Shown piece after piece: positions 1 to 7,955 of a stretch of 64,000 nucleotides of DNA (within the stretch, counting starts at the first letter, position 1; every line of letters begins with the position of its first letter). Origin of the DNA: Alphaproteobacteria bacterium (lineage in GTDB: Bacteria; Pseudomonadota; Alphaproteobacteria; UBA6615); assembly GCA_002727315.1 (NCBI GenBank), contig PBWR01000022.1, forward strand, positions 23,378-87,377, read 5' to 3'. The position numbers were made by a program, and so were the translations under genes. The notes beneath the pieces are model-generated. The model was given only the letters and a program-made list of their open reading frames with translations. It did no database searches and had not been told where the DNA came from.

Positions 1-107
1 TGAAGACACTGAAAAAGCGCGGTCGCGGCTGCCAGGTCGTGCGTCGGCGCGGGCGTGTCTACGTCATCAACAAGCGTAACCCCCGCTTCAAGGCGCGCCA
101 GGGCTGA
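1..107 (+). CDS. rpmJ: 50S ribosomal protein L36, C-terminal part (start outside window)
   Basis: The window opens inside this gene, and the frame read from base 3 runs to a TGA at 105-107. The 34 visible residues contain the L36 core [21 protein letters not shown]36 is a small, very basic protein that binds 23S rRNA in the large ribosomal subunit. Bacterial L36 is roughly 37-41 residues, so only a few N-terminal residues are missing. In the visible part I see a single Cys, in GRGCQVV. This fits the longer L36 variant without the four zinc ligands, as is common in alphaproteobacteria. A strong hairpin terminator follows, so this is the end of its transcript. Confidence 0.93.
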   Translation, partial: KTLKKRGRGCQVVRRRGRVYVINKRNPRFKARQG

Positions 108-136
108 TCTCCGGCGTTCCGACGATGTGTTGACGA

Positions 137-161
137 AACCGCGCGATTTGCGCGGTTTTTT
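137..161 (+). terminator. Intrinsic terminator after rpmJ
   Basis: The arms AACCGCGC and GCGCGGTT enclose a short GATTT loop and are followed by a run of T. It lies about 30 bases after the rpmJ stop and separates that gene from the glycolate oxidase operon. Confidence 0.85.
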
Positions 162-208
162 GTTGCCCGCTGCCCGCTATACTCGGGCGCGAAACTGGAG
201 TGCTCTGC

Positions 209-1696
209 ATGCAAATGCCCGAACCCGATGCCGGAGTTCTCGCGCGGCGCGAAGAGATCATCGCGGCGATGCGCGCGATCGTGCCCGGTGAAGGTGTGAT
301 CGCCGACGATACAGGCATGCGGGTCTACGAATCCGATGGGCTCACCGCCTACAAGAACATGCCGCTCATCGTCGTCCTGCCCGAGACGGTCGCGCAGGTG
401 AGTGCGGTGATGCGTTACTGCAACGAGAATGCGGTGAAGATCGTGCCGCGCGGGGCGGGCACCTCGCTGTCGGGCGGTGCGCTGCCGGCGGCCGATGCGA
501 TCACCCTGGGTCTCGGCAAGTTCAACCGGGTGCTCGAGATCGACTACGACAACCGCTGTGCGCGGGTTCAGCCGGGCGTGACCAATTTGGGCATCACCCA
601 GGCGGTCGAGGCCGACGGCTACTATTACGCGCCCGATCCGTCGAGCCAGATCGCCTGCACCATCGGCGGCAACGTGGCCGAGAATTCCGGTGGCGTGCAT
701 TGCTTGAAATACGGCCTGACCACCAACAATATCCTCGGGATCGAGATGGTCCTGCCCGACGGCGAAGTGCTGCGCCTCGGTGGTAAGCACATGGATGCCG
801 AAGGTTACGACCTGCTCGGCCTGATGACAGGCTCCGAGGGGCTGCTGGGCGTGATCACCGAGGTGACCGTGCGCATCCTGCCGAAACCAACCGCGGCGCG
901 GGCGCTGATGATCGGCTTTGAATCGAGCGCGGCCGGCGGCCAGTGCGTCGCCGACATCATTGGCGCTGGCATAATTCCCGGCGGGATGGAGATGATGGAC
1001 CGGCCCGCGATCAAGGCCGCCGAAGCCTTTGTTCAGGTGGGATATCCGCTCGACGTCGAAGCACTGCTGCTGGTCGAGCTCGACGGTCCGCCGGTCGAGG
1101 TCGACTATCTGATCACCCGGGTGCGCGATATCGCTGAGGGTTTGGGTGCGGTGTCGATCCGGATCAGCGAGAGCGAGGACGAGCGCAACCAGTTCTGGGC
1201 GGGCCGCAAGGCGGCGTTCCCGGCCATTGGTCGCCTCACGCCTGATTACTACTGCATGGATGGCACGATCCCGCGGAACCGGTTGCCGGAGGTCCTCGAT
1301 CGTATGTCGACCCTGTCCGAGAAGTACGGGCTGGGTGTCGCCAACGTGTTCCACGCCGGGGATGGCAATCTGCATCCGTTGATCATGTATGACGCGAACA
1401 ATCCCGGAGAGCTTGAGCGGGCCGAGAATTTCGGCTCCGACATTTTGCGGCTGTGCGTCGAGGTGGGCGGTGTGCTGACCGGCGAGCATGGCGTTGGGGT
1501 GGAGAAGCGCGACCTGATGGACGAGGTGTTCACCGAGAACGATCTCAAGCAGCAGCAGCGGGTCAAATGCGCTTTCGATCCGAGCCAGCTGCTCAACCCG
1601 GGTAAGGTTTTCCCGACCCTGCATCGCTGCGCCGAGCTTGGCCGTATGCACATTCATCGCGGCCAGATGCCGTTTCCGGATATTCCCCGGTTCTGA
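209..1696 (+). CDS. glcD: Glycolate oxidase FAD-linked subunit GlcD
   Basis: This is the FAD-containing catalytic subunit of glycolate oxidase, which oxidises glycolate to glyoxylate and feeds electrons through GlcF to the respiratory chain. The FAD_binding_4 fold is marked by PRGAGTSLSGG near residues 80-90 and IGGNVAENSGGVH near 150. The C-terminal FAD oxidase domain carries HAGDGNLHP and GEHGVGVEKR. The 495-aa length is normal for GlcD. The track begins at a GTG at 200, but the ATG at 209 has a GGAG about 8 bases upstream and is preferred. glcE and glcF follow with tiny gaps, so the three form one operon. D-lactate dehydrogenase is the main alternative, but the GlcD-E-F order argues for glycolate. 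Confidence 0.93.
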   Translation: MQMPEPDAGVLARREEIIAAMRAIVPGEGVIADDTGMRVYESDGLTAYKNMPLIVVLPETVAQVSAVMRYCNENAVKIVPRGAGTSLSGGALPAADAITLGLGKFNRVLEIDYDNRCARVQPGVTNLGITQAVEADGYYYAPDPSSQIACTIGGNVAENSGGVHCLKYGLTTNNILGIEMVLPDGEVLRLGGKHMDAEGYDLLGLMTGSEGLLGVITEVTVRILPKPTAARALMIGFESSAAGGQCVADIIGAGIIPGGMEMMDRPAIKAAEAFVQVGYPLDVEALLLVELDGPPVEVDYLITRVRDIAEGLGAVSIRISESEDERNQFWAGRKAAFPAIGRLTPDYYCMDGTIPRNRLPEVLDRMSTLSEKYGLGVANVFHAGDGNLHPLIMYDANNPGELERAENFGSDILRLCVEVGGVLTGEHGVGVEKRDLMDEVFTENDLKQQQRVKCAFDPSQLLNPGKVFPTLHRCAELGRMHIHRGQMPFPDIPRF

Positions 1697-1706
1697 GCGC
1701 CCGCGA

Positions 1707-2909
1707 ATGGTTGAAACACTGAAACCCGCGACCACCGAACAGGTTATCGAGGCGGTGACCTGGGCGACGGGGGAGGAAACCCCGGTCGAGATTCTGGGCA
1801 CCGGGACCAAGCGTGGCTTCGGGCATCCGATGGGCGACGGCAACCGCACGATCTCTCATGCGGTCGACCTGTCCGGGTTGCGCGGGATCACGCTTTACGA
1901 GCCCGAAGAGCTGGTGCTTTCGGCCTGGGCCGGAACGCCGCTGGCCGAAATCGAGGCAGCGGTGGCGGAGAAGGGGCAGATGCTGGCGTTCGAGCCGCCG
2001 CACCTGGCGCGCCTCTACGGCAATGATGGCGGAACGGTCGGTGGCATGATCGCCTGTAACCTGGCGGGTCCGCGCCGGGCCAAGGCGGGGGCGGCGCGCG
2101 ATCATATACTGGGCATCGAGGCCGTTACGGGCCGCGGTGAGGTGGTGAAGAGCGGAGGCCGGGTCGTCAAGAACGTGACCGGTTATGACCTGTCGAAGCT
2201 GCTGACGGGTTCGTTCGGAACGCTGGCCGCGCTGACGCAGATCACCATCAAGGTTCTGCCGGCTGCGGAGACCGAGGAAACGATCCTGGTGTCAGGCTTG
2301 AGCGATGCCGATGCCGTCATACTGATGACGGCGGCGCTCAACTCCAGCAACGAGGTCGCCGGTGCGGCGCACCTGCCCGCTGGCGCCGCCGACGCGTCGG
2401 GCCCGGTGACGGCGCTGCGGATCGAGGGCTTCGCCCCGTCCGTCGAAGCGCGGGCCCGGTCGGTCCGCGACATGGCGGATGGCACCGGCACCGTTTCCAG
2501 CCTCGACAGAGATACCTCGAAGGCATTCTGGTTGACTGTGCGCGACGCCGAACCGTTCGTCGGATCTACAGCCCCGCTCTGGCGTCTGTCGGTGACACCG
2601 ACAAGCGCACCGGTGATTGTTGCCGCCATAACCGGCGAGGTCCCGGGTACCGTGATCTACGATTGGGCCGGTGGATTGATCTGGTATCAGTCAGATGCGG
2701 ACGATGCCGGAGGTGCGGCCGTCCGCGCAGCGGTCGCGGCCCATGGTGGGGGCCACGCAACCCTGGTGCGGGCGCCGGATGCCCTGCGTCGTACGGTCGA
2801 TGTTTTCCAGCCGCAACCCGCGCCCCTTGCGGCCTTGTCCCAGCGGGTGAAGGAAAGCTTCGATCCGCGCCATATTCTAAACCCCGGCCGCATGTACGGC
2901 GGGAGCTAG
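1707..2909 (+). CDS. glcE: Glycolate oxidase FAD-binding subunit GlcE
   Basis: GlcE is the second FAD-binding subunit of glycolate oxidase. It resembles the N-terminal FAD_binding_4 part of GlcD but is shorter. Visible marks are VEILGTGTKRGFG near residue 30, the GGTVGGMIACNLAGP segment near 110 and VVKNVTGYDLSKLLTGSFG near 155, all typical of the family. The C-terminus ends with SFDPRHILNPGRM, the motif shared with GlcD-type oxidases. The start at 1707 begins MVETLKP. The ORF track extends 23 codons further upstream, into the end of glcD, with no ribosome-binding support. The gene starts 10 bases after glcD and ends 2 bases before glcF. Confidence 0.92.
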   Translation: MVETLKPATTEQVIEAVTWATGEETPVEILGTGTKRGFGHPMGDGNRTISHAVDLSGLRGITLYEPEELVLSAWAGTPLAEIEAAVAEKGQMLAFEPPHLARLYGNDGGTVGGMIACNLAGPRRAKAGAARDHILGIEAVTGRGEVVKSGGRVVKNVTGYDLSKLLTGSFGTLAALTQITIKVLPAAETEETILVSGLSDADAVILMTAALNSSNEVAGAAHLPAGAADASGPVTALRIEGFAPSVEARARSVRDMADGTGTVSSLDRDTSKAFWLTVRDAEPFVGSTAPLWRLSVTPTSAPVIVAAITGEVPGTVIYDWAGGLIWYQSDADDAGGAAVRAAVAAHGGGHATLVRAPDALRRTVDVFQPQPAPLAALSQRVKESFDPRHILNPGRMYGGS

Positions 2910-2911
2910 CG

Positions 2912-4204
2912 ATGCAGACGAATTTCACGCTGGCCCAGCTCGCCGACCCGGATATCGCCGTCGCTAACGACATCCTGCGCGCGTGTGTGCATTGCGGCTT
3001 CTGCACCGCGACCTGTCCCACCTACGTGTTGCTCGGGGACGAACTCGACAGCCCGCGCGGGCGCATCTACTTGATGAAACAGATGCTCGAGGCAGATGCG
3101 CCGGCCGACGAGGAGGTCGTCCGCCATGTGGACCGGTGCCTGTCCTGCCTGTCGTGTATGACCACCTGTCCTTCGGGCGTGCATTACCAGCATCTGGTCG
3201 ACCATGGCCGTAAGCATATCGAGGAGACCTACACGAGGCCGGCTTTCGAGCGGATGATCCGCTGGGCATTGGCCTGGTCGATCCCCTATCCCCGGCGCTT
3301 CCGCATGGTGCTCGCCGCAGCCCTTCTGGCGCGGCCGCTGCGGGGACTGTTGCGCGGCCGGCTGCGCGCAATGCTGGATCTGGCGCCGACCGATCTCGGG
3401 CCGCCATCGCCGGTCGACGTGCCCCAGGTGTTTCCCGCCGAGGGTACGCGCAAGGGGCGCATAGCCCTGCTTAATGGCTGCGCCCAGACCGTGATCGCGC
3501 CGCAGATCAACGAGGCGACGATCCGGCTGCTGACCCGGCTCGGCGTCGAGGTTGTGGTGGCGCAGGGGGCCGGATGCTGCGGCTCGCTGGTGCATCACAT
3601 GGGCATGGCCGACGAATCCCACGCCCAGGCGGCGGCGAACATCGATGCCTGGATTGCGGAAGCTGATGGCGGCGGGCTGGACGCGATCATCATCAATACC
3701 AGCGGCTGTGGTACACAGGTGAAGGATTACGGCTTCATGTTCCGCGAGGACGTTGCCTATGCCGACAAGGCCGCGCGGGTATCGGCACTGGCAAAAGACA
3801 TCAGCGAGTATCTGACGGCGCTCGATCCCGATCTGACGCCCGCCGGGGACCTGCCCGAGATGCGGGTGACATACCATTCGGCCTGTTCCATGCAGCACGG
3901 CCAGCAGATCCGCACGCCGCCGAAGGCCCTGCTGACGGCGGCGGGATACACGGTGAGCGAGCCGGGCGAGGGGCATCTGTGCTGCGGCTCGGCAGGGACC
4001 TACAACATCCTGCAGCCCGAGCTAGCCACACAGCTGCGCGACCGCAAGGCCGCTAACATCGCGCGCACCGCGCCCGACGTGGTGGCCACGGGGAATGTCG
4101 GTTGCATCACACAGCTCGCTGCCGGGGTCGATGTGCCGGTCGTGCACATGGTGGAGCTGCTCGATTGGGCGACGGGCGGCCCGCGGCCGCGGAAACTCGG
4201 TTAG
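2912..4204 (+). CDS. glcF: Glycolate oxidase iron-sulfur subunit GlcF
   Basis: GlcF carries electrons from the FAD subunits towards the quinone pool. Two 4Fe-4S motifs are clear: CVHCGFCTATCP near residue 25 and CLSCLSCMTTCP near 75. Two cysteine-rich CCG domains follow in the C-terminal half, seen as GCCGSLVHH and CCGSAGTYN. The 430-aa length is about normal. The start at 2912 (MQTNFTLAQ) sits just after a GGGAG sequence at the end of glcE. The longer ORF in the track runs back 83 codons through glcE and is not real. No transcriptional regulator or malate synthase gene is next to the operon. Confidence 0.93.
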   Translation: MQTNFTLAQLADPDIAVANDILRACVHCGFCTATCPTYVLLGDELDSPRGRIYLMKQMLEADAPADEEVVRHVDRCLSCLSCMTTCPSGVHYQHLVDHGRKHIEETYTRPAFERMIRWALAWSIPYPRRFRMVLAAALLARPLRGLLRGRLRAMLDLAPTDLGPPSPVDVPQVFPAEGTRKGRIALLNGCAQTVIAPQINEATIRLLTRLGVEVVVAQGAGCCGSLVHHMGMADESHAQAAANIDAWIAEADGGGLDAIIINTSGCGTQVKDYGFMFREDVAYADKAARVSALAKDISEYLTALDPDLTPAGDLPEMRVTYHSACSMQHGQQIRTPPKALLTAAGYTVSEPGEGHLCCGSAGTYNILQPELATQLRDRKAANIARTAPDVVATGNVGCITQLAAGVDVPVVHMVELLDWATGGPRPRKLG

Positions 4205-4207
4205 GCG

Positions 4208-4636
4208 TCAGCTCCCGTCCGAGGGTGCGCATTCCCAAACGATGGTCGCCATCGAGACACCGTCGCCGGCCAGACCCTTCAGCACCATGCGGTCCCCCTG
4301 ATGGTCGATGGTTCTTTTCCTGTCGGTGCCGACCCAGTTCTCGTCCAGCGCGTGTTCGGTGTGGTGGGTGACCGTATCGCCGTCCAGGGACCAGCGGCCG
4401 GCATAGCTCAGGTATGTATCGAACATCCGGGCCCTGTCGGCGTCGTTTGCCTCTGGCGTGGACGGAAAGTCACGCACGGCAGACCGGGTGATCGCGGCCA
4501 TCGAACCGTCGGCGGTGTAGATGAGGATGCCCTTGGGCGACGGCCCCTGGTTCGGGGTGCGGCTGCCGTCGGCGTTCTCGGTGTAGGTGTCGACGAGGTG
4601 CCAGGTGCCGATAATGTCGTCGGGCGTGATGGCCAT
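4208..4636 (-). CDS. Lipocalin-like domain protein
   Basis: The 142-aa product begins MAITPDDIIGTWHLV and continues with a YTADGSMAA turn and a GRWSLDGDTVTHHTEHA segment. This pattern matches the small lipocalin-like family, possibly Pfam Lipocalin_5, predicted to be a single eight-stranded barrel. No signal peptide is visible, so a cytoplasmic location is likely. The start at 4636 was chosen because homology-like sequence begins there; the track ORF adds 36 unconvincing residues. It converges on glcF with 3 bases between the stops. The ligand is unknown and nothing nearby suggests one. Confidence 0.72.
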   Translation of the reverse strand: MAITPDDIIGTWHLVDTYTENADGSRTPNQGPSPKGILIYTADGSMAAITRSAVRDFPSTPEANDADRARMFDTYLSYAGRWSLDGDTVTHHTEHALDENWVGTDRKRTIDHQGDRMVLKGLAGDGVSMATIVWECAPSDGS

Positions 4637-4838
4637 GGAGCGTGTATCCTGATGAGAAATGGTGCGGCACCATTCTAGGACATTTCGGCGACCCACGAAG
4701 CTGCGACTGGCTCGTGGAGGGGAGGTCGGGAACACTCCGTCCATGCTTCGTTTTGTCTAGATCCTGATCGTCGCGTTCATAGCGTCTTAAGCTCTTGCCG
4801 GGGACTGGCCGGCATTTCGGCTCGGCCCTGCCCATGGG

Positions 4839-4970
4839 GCCTGGGACGGTGACGGCGAGATATCCGAGGAGCCCCGGCTGATCTGGCAGTTCGCGACCGG
4901 CGATATCGTCGAATCCTCGCCGTCGGTGGTCGCCGGGGTCGTCTATGCCGGCAGCTTCTCGCGGGCTTGG
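4839..4970 (+). pseudogene. Remnant of a PQQ-type beta-propeller protein
   Basis: In one frame the sequence reads EPRLIWQFATGDIVESSPSV followed by VAGVVYAGS. This is a recognisable PQQ-like propeller repeat of the kind found in BamB-like and PQQ-dehydrogenase-like proteins. It has no start, covers about one repeat and soon loses sense. In a second frame directly after it, 4966-5085 reads LGQIQMIRGNGDAAIAAFEG and ends RALK before a stop, like the tail of some other protein I do not recognise. The 614-base gap from 4637 to 5250 therefore looks like deleted-gene debris, not a true intergenic region. Confidence 0.55.
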
Positions 4971-5192
4971 CCAGATCCAGATGATCCGCGGGAACGGCGA
5001 TGCGGCCATCGCCGCTTTCGAGGGCGAATTGCAGGTTCATCGCAAGTTGAGCGGTATCCCCGAGCTCATCCGGGCGCTGAAATAGCAGGTACGCGGGCAG
5101 GAACTCTAGTCCGAAGGGTTTGCGATGGGGCACCAGGGCCTCGACTTTCCGTGTGTCGCGACCGATGTTTCCTGATACACAGCACAATGTGA

Positions 5193-5218
5193 TGCGCCGA
5201 TCTTCCGAAATCGGCGCA
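5193..5218. promoter_or_regulatory. 9-bp inverted repeat upstream of MFS gene
   Basis: TGCGCCGAT and ATCGGCGCA form a perfect 9-bp inverted repeat with an 8-base spacer, ending 32 bases before the MFS start codon. There is no T-run, so an operator or a 5'-leader hairpin is more likely than a terminator. Confidence 0.45.
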
Positions 5219-5250
5219 TAATAGTTGATCCAAACACCCCGAAGGTAGTC

Positions 5251-6459
5251 ATGACCCAGGCACTCAGCCGCAAGCAGATCATCGTGATGGGCGCCGGCGC
5301 CGGCCTGCTCGCCATCGCGCTCGGCGTTCGGCAGGCAATGGGGTTCTTCCTCGTTCCCATGACCATAGACCTGGAATGGAGCCGGGAACTGTTCGGTCTC
5401 GCCATGGCGATCCAGAACCTGATCTGGGGCGCGTTCCAGCCCATCGCCGGCGGGCTTGCCGACCGGTACGGCTCGGGCAAGGTGATCATGGGCGGTGCGG
5501 CGCTGTATGCGCTGGGCGTTGTCGGCATGGCCGGTGCGGTCACGCCGACAGAATTGCTGATATCCGGTGGCGTGTTGATCGGGCTGGGCATGAGCGGCGC
5601 GGGCATATCGGTGGTCTATGGCGCGGTGGCGCGGCTGGTCGTACCCGAACGCCGCACCTATGCGCTTGCGATCGTATCCACGATCGGCGCGCTCGGCCCG
5701 TTCGTGCTGCCGAAGGTGACCCAGGTCGTTATCGGCGGCCTTGGCTGGCACTGGTCGCTGCTGGCGACCGCAGTGATCGTGGCGCTGATGATCCCGTTGG
5801 GCGGCATGATGCGCGGCCGCGCCGAGGAAACCGGCGAAGCCGCACAGAGTTGGACCGAGGCGCTGGGAGAGGCCCGCAAGAACCGAGGTTACCTGCTGCT
5901 CGTCGCGGGGTTCTTCGTCTGTGGTTTCCACGTGACCTTCATCGGTACCCATCTGCCGGGCTTCGTGGCCTGGTGCGGGCTTGCCGCCGGCGTCGGCGGC
6001 ACGGCCCTGACGGTGATCGGCGGCGGTAATATCCTAGGCACCTATATCGCGGGTGTGCTCAGCAACCGGTTCCGGCAAAAAAACCTGCTCAGCCTGATCT
6101 ATCTCGCCCGCGCGCTTCTGATTGCGTGGCTGATGCTGATGCCGAAGACCGAATGGACCATCTACATCTTCTCCGGCGTCTTCGGTCTGCTCTGGCTTTC
6201 GACCGTGCCGCTCACCAGCGGGGTTGTCGCCAAGATCTTCGGCGCGCGCCATCTCGGCATGTTGTTCGGCCTGGTGTTCTTCAGTCACCAGATCGGTGCG
6301 TTCCTGGGCGCTTGGCTCGGCGGGCTGAACTTCGATGTGACCGGCAACTACAACGCCGTCTGGTACGTCTCGATCCTTCTCGGGCTGCTGGCCGCGGCAC
6401 TGCACTGGCCGATCCGCGACGAGCCCGTGGAGCGCCTTCTGGCACCCCAGAATGCGTGA
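5251..6459 (+). CDS. MFS transporter
   Basis: The 402-aa protein has the hydrophobic profile of a 12-helix major facilitator. The loop between helices 2 and 3 contains GGLADRYGSGKVIMGGA, a form of the MFS signature. The N-terminus (GAGLLAIALGVRQAMGFF) resembles the oxalate/formate-antiporter and monocarboxylate-transporter-like branch, so an organic anion is a reasonable substrate guess. It stands alone on the plus strand. The start ATG at 5251 is preceded by GAAGGTAG at a good distance. The substrate cannot be assigned from sequence alone. Confidence 0.82.
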   Translation: MTQALSRKQIIVMGAGAGLLAIALGVRQAMGFFLVPMTIDLEWSRELFGLAMAIQNLIWGAFQPIAGGLADRYGSGKVIMGGAALYALGVVGMAGAVTPTELLISGGVLIGLGMSGAGISVVYGAVARLVVPERRTYALAIVSTIGALGPFVLPKVTQVVIGGLGWHWSLLATAVIVALMIPLGGMMRGRAEETGEAAQSWTEALGEARKNRGYLLLVAGFFVCGFHVTFIGTHLPGFVAWCGLAAGVGGTALTVIGGGNILGTYIAGVLSNRFRQKNLLSLIYLARALLIAWLMLMPKTEWTIYIFSGVFGLLWLSTVPLTSGVVAKIFGARHLGMLFGLVFFSHQIGAFLGAWLGGLNFDVTGNYNAVWYVSILLGLLAAALHWPIRDEPVERLLAPQNA

Positions 6460-6595
6460 ATTGCGCCTGATTTCAGGGGTGTAACACCGAACCCGGCGAA
6501 ATTATTCCGTCGCAATAAATTTATCCGGCCGTGATTTGTCTTCGCGCGCGCGCGCGCCCATCGTATGGCCACGCAGGCACGAATGGAGGTTTCGC

Positions 6596-7582
6596 ATGCT
6601 GATAAAGGTCAAACGCGGCTGGGAACTCCCCGAGAGCGCGGCCACGCCCGAGGATATCTATCTCAACCGCCGCCAGATCGTGAAGGCGCTTGGAATCGCC
6701 CCGGCGATCGCGGCATCCGCCAGCGTCCTGCCGGCCGGTATGGCCATGGCCGTGACGACGGACAAGGACCCGTCGGTCAGGCTCTACCCGGTTCCGCGCA
6801 ACGAGAAGTTCACGCTCGACCGTCCGATCACGGCCGAGAGCGACGCAACTTCCTACAACAATTTCTCCGAGTTCGGGTCTCACAAGCAGATTTCCCACGC
6901 GGCCCAGCAGCTTCAGATCCGCCCCTGGAACATCATCATCGATGGCATGGTCGAGAAGGAGTTCGAGATCGGGGTCGACGACCTTCTGAAACAGGTCAAG
7001 CTGGAAGAGCGGCTGTACCGCCACCGCTGCGTCGAGGCCTGGGCGATGGCCGTCCCGTGGTCCGGGTTCCAGATGTCGGAGCTGGTGAAACTGGCCAAGC
7101 CTTTGTCGGGTGCCAAGTACATCGCGATGCAGACCATTTTGGCAAGCAAGCGCGAGATGCCGGGTCTGCGCCAGTTCTGGTACCCGTGGCCGTATCAGGA
7201 AGGCCTGACCATGGAGGAAGCGAACAACGAACTCGCCTTCCTGGTGACCGGCATGTACGGCAAACCGGTGCGCCCGCAAAACGGTGCGCCGATCCGCCTG
7301 GCAGTGCCGTGGAAGTACGGCTTCAAGTCGATCAAGTCGGTTATTCGCTTCACCTTCACCGACGAGAAGCCAAAGACGTTCTGGGAAGCGTTGCAGCCGG
7401 CCGAATACGGTTTCTGGGCGAACGTGAACCCGGAGGTCGATCATCCGCGCTGGAGCCAGGCGAGCGAGTGGCTGCTCGGCGGGCCGCAAAGCGAACGCGT
7501 TCCGACCCAGCTGTACAACGGCTACACGGAATTCGTCGCGCACATATACCCGCCCGACGCGAGCGACATTTACTTCCGCTAG
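6596..7582 (+). CDS. msrP: Protein-methionine-sulfoxide reductase catalytic subunit MsrP
   Basis: MsrP (formerly YedY) is a periplasmic molybdopterin enzyme that repairs oxidised methionine in envelope proteins. The N-terminus has a twin-arginine signal, with the arginines at residues 25-26 (NRRQIVKALG) followed by an Ala-rich stretch, fitting Tat export with cofactor bound. The Mo-ligand cysteine is in YRHRCVEAWAM (C145). The 328-aa length is typical. The start at 6596 follows GGAGGT at ideal spacing; the track's 20-residue extension is rejected. The haem-b membrane partner MsrQ, usually encoded directly downstream, is absent from the window. Confidence 0.92.
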   Translation: MLIKVKRGWELPESAATPEDIYLNRRQIVKALGIAPAIAASASVLPAGMAMAVTTDKDPSVRLYPVPRNEKFTLDRPITAESDATSYNNFSEFGSHKQISHAAQQLQIRPWNIIIDGMVEKEFEIGVDDLLKQVKLEERLYRHRCVEAWAMAVPWSGFQMSELVKLAKPLSGAKYIAMQTILASKREMPGLRQFWYPWPYQEGLTMEEANNELAFLVTGMYGKPVRPQNGAPIRLAVPWKYGFKSIKSVIRFTFTDEKPKTFWEALQPAEYGFWANVNPEVDHPRWSQASEWLLGGPQSERVPTQLYNGYTEFVAHIYPPDASDIYFR

Positions 7583-7686
7583 GTCTGTCTCGCCGGCAAA
7601 AGGCCGGGATCATTCCATGAAACTTGTTTGACAGCCTGACCTTTCCGCCATTCCGAGCGCAGGCCGGGTCGGATTTTTTGCCTTCG

Positions 7687-7719
7687 GAAAAATAAAAGCC
7701 GGGCCCCGAAGGGCCCGGC
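7687..7719 (-). terminator. Intrinsic terminator (minus strand)
   Basis: GCCGGGCCC-CGAA-GGGCCCGGC is a perfect 9-bp hairpin. Read on the minus strand it is followed by CTTTTATTTTT, so it would end transcripts arriving from the LysR/small-ORF side. On the plus strand it has no T-run. A weaker hairpin before TTTTTT around 7651-7675 may serve msrP on the plus strand. Confidence 0.75.
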
Positions 7720-7746
7720 AGGTGAACAGGGAGGCTTCACGTCTTG

Positions 7747-7911
7747 TCAGACGTCGAGACCGTGTTCCGCGGTCTCGATTGCAACCGGTTCAATGGGAGG
7801 GATAAACCGGCAGCTGCGGTGCGTGTCACACCGTGTATGACAGATAGATAGTGCGCCGGAGGCCATTCTTGCAGGCCGATAAACCGTTAACCAGATATGC
7901 GCAAAACGCAT
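7747..7911 (-). CDS. Possible small protein, 54 aa, unknown
   Basis: This ORF is too short for the supplied track. It starts MRFAHIWLTVYRP and ends PIEPVAIETAEHGLDV, and its stop lies 28 bases before the strong minus-strand terminator, as expected for a real last gene. It fills most of the 373-base gap between msrP and the LysR gene. No Shine-Dalgarno is visible, and the start codon lies in a hairpin (GATATGCG/CGCATATC, 7894-7914). An internal ATG at codon 16 is a possible alternative start. A second hairpin (TCGAGACCG/CGGTCTCGA) lies inside the ORF. It could equally be the 3' untranslated part of the LysR transcript or a small RNA ending at the terminator. Confidence 0.33.
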   Translation of the reverse strand: MRFAHIWLTVYRPARMASGALSICHTRCDTHRSCRFIPPIEPVAIETAEHGLDV

Positions 7912-7914
7912 ATC
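7894..7914. promoter_or_regulatory. 8-bp perfect inverted repeat
   Basis: GATATGCG and CGCATATC are separated by CAAAA. The repeat lies between the LysR stop and the candidate small ORF, overlapping its ATG. It may be an operator or an RNA hairpin; no T-run follows on either strand. Confidence 0.4.
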
Positions 7915-7955
7915 AAAAATCAAGCGATATCAGTGACTTCCCATACGTGCGAAAA

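Noticed and set aside
59-1849. 596-aa minus-strand ORF over glcD
   Set aside because: It lies antisense to a clear GlcD with all motifs. Its composition (His/Asp/Arg-rich, no domains) is typical of a shadow frame in GC-rich DNA.
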